Assembly: GCF_949628265.1 (NCBI RefSeq)
Contig: NC_088788.1
Coordinates: 2,170,001 to 2,234,000 of the forward strand
Source of the DNA: Cloeon dipterum
Taxonomy: Eukaryota; Arthropoda; Insecta; Ephemeroptera; Baetidae
DNA length: 64,000 nucleotides
Direction of reading: 5' to 3'
A program made the translations under genes and the position numbers. Of the stretch, positions 60,201 through 64,000 are shown in pieces. The notes under the pieces were generated by a model. The model searched no databases. It had not been told where the DNA came from and saw only the letters and a list, made by a program, of their open reading frames with translations. Every line of letters starts with the position of its first letter. Within the stretch, counting starts at the first letter, position 1.

Positions 60201-62757
60201 CCAGCTTGCTTTCAAAAACTACCTTTGGTGCAGGAGTCAGCTCCATCTTTGGCGACGCACACTCCTCTTTGGCGTTCTCCTTTCCTTTCGATTTCTGAGA
60301 TCTCTCGCTGCTCTTGCTTCGTCGGCTCGACGCATCTCCATTTTTGCTTTCCTTCTCGCTTTTCTGGAATTAAACGAAATTTGACAGAATGAGATAAATT
60401 TTTGTTTCTAGCAATGAATTTTTTCCATTTTTTTCCTGTGAAAATCGAAAATTTGCGGTCGGAGTTGTCGAAATTCGAAGTTTCTGTACAAAAAACCTAC
60501 TAGGAGCCATAAATTCCAAACAAGTTAAAATTCGCCGGGTATTAACTAAACATCTGGTCAAAATTCGGAAGGTTTCACATTAAAAAGCATCTAACAGACG
60601 GTTTTTTAATTTCAGCACATCCACGTGTCGAGTTTCCGACCAATAAAATCGGCTGCCTAAATTTATTACGATCCTCAGCAATCGATTGGCTCTGCCAAAA
60701 ATGGAAATCCAGGGTAATTTCAATATGGGCATTGCTTAAAATATTTTTAAACCAACTTGATTTTATATCAACGAGAAATAAACTTTGTAGGCTTTTCGGA
60801 TAAAGCCGAAACCCCCTTTATTTAAACATAAATTAATTTTTATAATCAGTTTCGGAGAATGTATCATTTTTTAATCTTAAATTGTCAAAACGAAAAATTC
60901 GGGCTACAGAAATTAATAAAAACGACTTGAATTAGATCAATCTTTGTCTAAACAACCTCTTCCAGACAATTATTTTGTTCGGAAATTCAATTATAATCAC
61001 GGCAGCAAGAAAACCGCATTTAAAAAATGAAATGCAGTGGTAAAACCCTTTTTAAAATTTTTACCACATTCTTGAAGGCAATTTTTGAAGAATTTTTTAA
61101 TAATTTGCTCATGACCGCAACTTAAAAAATTAGCAGAAATAAATTTTTGGATAAATGAAGGCAGAAAATGGCAATTTTAAATAAAATAAATTCCCTACCG
61201 CCCGGTTTTTTACTCTACTGGTTTTTACCACTCAATTTTAACCAATTTTTAGCGCAAGAATTGCAAGAAATTAATTTATTTCATTTTTACCCTGTGAAAA
61301 TCTTAAATTTGCGGTCAGAGTGGTCAAAATTTCCTCCACTGAACAAATTTTTTTATTTTAAATTGCTATTTTCTGCCTCAAATACTACAAAAATTTATCT
61401 CTTGACTAGTTTTCAAGTCGAGGTCATGAGCTAAATATTATAAAATTATAGAAAACTGAGGTGCAAACATGGCCTGCAAGAAACTAGTTTTTTTTTTTAA
61501 AAAAAAAAGCGAGGTTTTTTGCAACCCTGATAAAGCCGATTCCGCCCTTTTTGAAATTTTAAAAACAATAATTAAAAGAGCTAAAATTGATTTTTTTAAT
61601 CAGTTTCGAAGAATTTGGTCATTTTTTTATCTTCAATTGTCGGAACGAAAATTCGGGCTACAGAAATCGATTAAATCGACTAATATTTATCACGTTTGCA
61701 CAAAACCCGCATTTAAAAAGTTAAATGCAGCGGTTAAAACCCTTTTTTAATTTTTTACCAGGAGAAATTGAAGCAGAAATTGGCAATATAAATGAAAAAA
61801 TCTGTTTACCACACGAATTTCACATGGGGAAAACAAAAAAATCATTTCTCGCGCGAGAAAGTGGTTTAAAAAATGATTTGAGGAGGAGAAACTCACATCA
61901 GTTCTCTTGCTGACTTTGGATATGGTTGATTCCCTGTCGGAAGTGAACGTTTCGGAGGTGGAGACGAAGCTGCTGGTCTCGGTGGTCCTGCGGTCGCTGC
62001 GGCTGCGGCTGTCGCTCCTGCTGTGGCTGCGCGTGTAGCTGGTGTTGGTGGTGGTGTAGCTGCTGTACGAGCGGTTGGAGCGGCGGGCGCGGTCCCTGCT
62101 GCGGCTGCGGCGGTACGAGCCGCGTCGGCGGCCGCCACGCGACCTCGAGCTGGAGCGCGACCTGGATCTGGAGCGCGAGCGGCCCCTGCCCCTGCCGCGG
62201 CCCCAGCGCTCCTCGCGGTGGTCCCGCTCCAACTGCTTGCTCATCAGCGTCTTCTTCATCTCCTCCTCCTCCTTCTTGATCTCGGCCATGTTGCGGAAGG
62301 CCGTCGGGATCTTGCTGTCCTTCTTTTTCTTCTTCGGCTCCTTCTCGTCCTCGGTCGAGTTGGCGCTCTTGCTGAACGCGTTCTCCACGGCCCTGGACGG
62401 CGGCTTGGGCGGACTCTTGACGCCCGGCGGCTTCAGCTGCTTGGTCTGCGAGAAGGCCAGCAGCCGCTTCTTGGCCTGCGCCTTGCCCAGCACGGCCGGC
62501 TTCACCACCGCCTTCTCCTCCTCAGGGGGAGGCGGAGGAATGTCGTTCAAGTGGTACGCAAACGGGTAAAACGCCGCCTGGTTGAACGCAGGGTAGCCCT
62601 CGGGGGGCGCCGCCGCCGCCACCGCTGCCGCCTCCACGGCGGGGGGCAGCTGGAGCGCCTCCTCGCCCGGAGGCAGCTCGTCCATCATGCCTGGAGGGTA
62701 GTCGATGGTGCCGGGGGGCGCGTCCTCAGTGCCGGGCACCAGGTAGCCTTGGACAAC
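54209..62757 (-). CDS. Large RS-rich, Lys- and Ser/Asp-rich nuclear-type protein, 5' end not located (11 visible exons, at least 1774 aa)
   Basis: Exons in transcript order are 62757-61897, 60363-60223, 59716-59646, 59536-56755, 56256-56143, 56044-55891, 55837-55719, 55666-55601, 55550-55113, 55054-54853 and 54585-54209. All are GT-AG in matching phase; total 5325 bp including the stop. The first visible exon starts in frame after an acceptor, so upstream exon(s) with the start codon are missing. Regions in order: a Pro/Gly-rich and Ala-rich segment; an RS domain with GRGRGR and (SR)n; a 927-codon exon with Lys-rich acidic blocks, SSSDSSSDSD-type casein-kinase-2-like runs, a second RS region and poly-Ala; a duplicated VGNVLQVVP exon; a charged coiled-coil-like stretch (exons 7-8); SDGVRPGEG; YLKQYYDQCKVC; and an RS-rich C-terminus. 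I see no RRM, G-patch, SURP or CCCH motif. The composition indicates a nuclear-speckle, splicing-related SR-like protein. I do not recognise the family. Confidence 0.8.
60390..61780. repeat. Diverged direct duplication inside the RS-rich gene intron
   Basis: Two units (about 60390-61070 and 61240-61780) share, in the same order, cctgtgaaaatc followed by an aaatttgcggtc box, aaagccga, aatcagtttcg, aattcgggctacagaaat and a taaaacccttttt...ttttacca end. Much AT-rich filler makes the edges uncertain. Confidence 0.5.
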
Positions 62758-64000
62758 CTGAAAAAATTAATTTTTAAACCGGTTAGAAACGAAATTCCAC
62801 AGGCACGGACTGAGTAGCTGCACATTTCGGCGACAAATGCTGATGTAGCAGCAAACGCCGCTCGCATTTCGCGTTCAGGTGTGTCCGTGCCAGGGGAAGG
62901 GGATCTTATCTGACGCCCAGTTTCCTGTCTTTTCCGATATTGCACAGGAAAATATGCTGGCGTGCACGCCGACGCACGGACACGGACGGACAAATAATAT
63001 AAAAAAATATAAATTTTCGGGCCCGATGAGCTGGAAATTCCTGAGCGGTGGAAAGGTTTGGCCAACCAGCATGACTATAAAAGGCAATTAACTAAAAAAA
63101 AGGACAAAGGTGAGGGAAAACAAGATAAAAATTATAATCGTTTCCTTTTTAAACGAGCTGTTTGTTTAGCATCTATGCAGAAAGCACATGCCGAATTTAG
63201 GGCTGCCAACCTCCAGGTTTCGGCCGGAGAATTCTCACGTTTGAGACTGCTTGACCCGGTGTCCGGGTCTGTTTCTGTGTTTTATGAAAATTAAACACGG
63301 TAAATAGAGGGATAACCGGGTTTTTGCTCCCAAAATGAAACATGGACTAATGGGAAATCTCCGGATTTAGCTTTTTCGGTTGCCTAGCCGAATTATGTAT
63401 GTCTGTATGACAATCGGCCGAACAAAAATTGCCCTTTTTTCGTCGGCAACGTGATTTTCGTGTTTGAGAATTTCTGCAGCTCATTCAATTCACTTCCTTA
63501 ATTGATTCAACAGCGTCGGAACCGTGGTTGGGCCTGCCATCGTGCCAACATTTCGAGTTTAACCTACAACTTCTCAAGAGCATCACCTGAAGAACATTTT
63601 CTCGGTTATGTATTTTTCGAGTAAGAGAGACAAAGACCAAAATAAAAACACACATACCCATAGTCAAAAACTGGTACCGGCAAGCACGATAACAGAATCT
63701 CCAATCCGGGGTAGGGGCTCGGCGCTTTCGGTTTTACAGTTGAGTAAAAGCCACAAGCATAAAACCCAGCTCGGCTAGTCGGCCATTTTTGCTTTACACA
63801 GGCTACACGATAATCGCCGCACTGATGCAACATGACCGGAAGCTTAACAAAGATTTTATCACATTTCGTAAATTCTTAACGTTAGACTTCTATTTTATTA
63901 TCGAGAAACTAAAAAAAGATATCAAAAATTCTTATTTGATGTGAACACTCAAGTTAAATTGTGTTCTGCTAAAGAAAACAATTTAGGTAATTTTTTGTCA
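62758..64000. other. Upstream side of the RS-rich gene
   Basis: The missing first coding exon must lie here or beyond the window. No phase-0 donor with a convincing coding stretch was found. A donor at about 63590 follows an open frame, but the resulting hydrophobic N-terminus does not suit a nuclear protein. Confidence 0.4.
63660..63845 (-). promoter_or_regulatory. Possible promoter / first-exon zone of the RS-rich gene
   Basis: The block has an ETS-like ACCGGAAGC (63834-63842, plus strand), an AAAATGGCCG YY1-like site on the minus strand, and a GTATGT donor on the minus strand near 63660. This combination is common at housekeeping start sites. The frame open to that donor does not match the phase of the exon at 62757, so it would be noncoding or need an intervening exon. 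Confidence 0.25.

Noticed and set aside
62023..62817. Plus-strand frame of about 264 codons, Ala/Arg/Leu-rich
   Set aside because: It is the antisense of the RS-rich exon at 62757-61897; no splice or start context supports it.
63485..63667. Open frame with a donor near 63590 as first exon of the RS-rich gene
   Set aside because: The phase would fit, but it gives a hydrophobic signal-like N-terminus unsuited to a nuclear SR-like protein, and the donor is weak.

Overview
This is nuclear DNA from an animal, almost certainly an arthropod and most likely an insect. The genes have introns with GT-AG borders. Coding exons are GC-rich at third positions, while introns and spacers are AT-rich. The RYamide-type neuropeptide receptor and the GT49 glucuronyltransferase-like gene fit an arthropod. 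I cannot name the species. There is no operon structure, CRISPR array or convincing tRNA or rRNA gene.

Layout, left to right. (1) A complete 7-exon vanin/biotinidase-like amidase on + (181-6003, 490 aa) with TATA box and poly(A) signal. (2) A complete 6-exon GT49/B4GAT1-like type II membrane glycosyltransferase on - (14288-7342, 420 aa), convergent with the vanin gene. (3) A 5-exon rhodopsin-class GPCR on - (36961-20606, 396 aa), best read as an RYamide (luqin/NPY-like) receptor, with small exons across about 16 kb and a probable noncoding leader reaching about 44.45 kb. (4) A 3-exon gene on + (50045-53510, about 302 aa) for a predicted secreted, Asn/Arg-rich then Pro/Thr-rich protein that I do not recognise. 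(5) A large RS-, Lys- and Ser/Asp-rich nuclear-type protein gene on - (62757-54209, at least 1774 aa in 11 visible exons), convergent with gene 4; its 5' end was not located. I derived each gene model by joining exons whose phases agree and whose summed length is a multiple of three.

The rest is dominated by short non-autonomous foldback (MITE-like) repeats with no transposase. Family A has five short copies of about 370 bp and five long copies of about 700-900 bp with CCACGCC-box arrays. Family B has two copies of about 730 bp, family C five of about 500-580 bp, family D four plus partials, and family E two of about 370 bp. There is one single foldback, and two diffuse families (F, G).

The most interesting signals are how these repeats meet the genes. 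A family C copy begins 10 bp after the glycosyltransferase stop codon and holds the nearest AATAAA. A family E copy begins exactly 6 nt inside an intron of the same gene, just past the splice donor. A family A copy ends 64 bp after the GPCR stop. Families A and B share an identical subterminal core, and family D carries an RFX X-box-like palindrome in all four copies. The genes do not form one pathway. I see no new defence or multi-gene system here.
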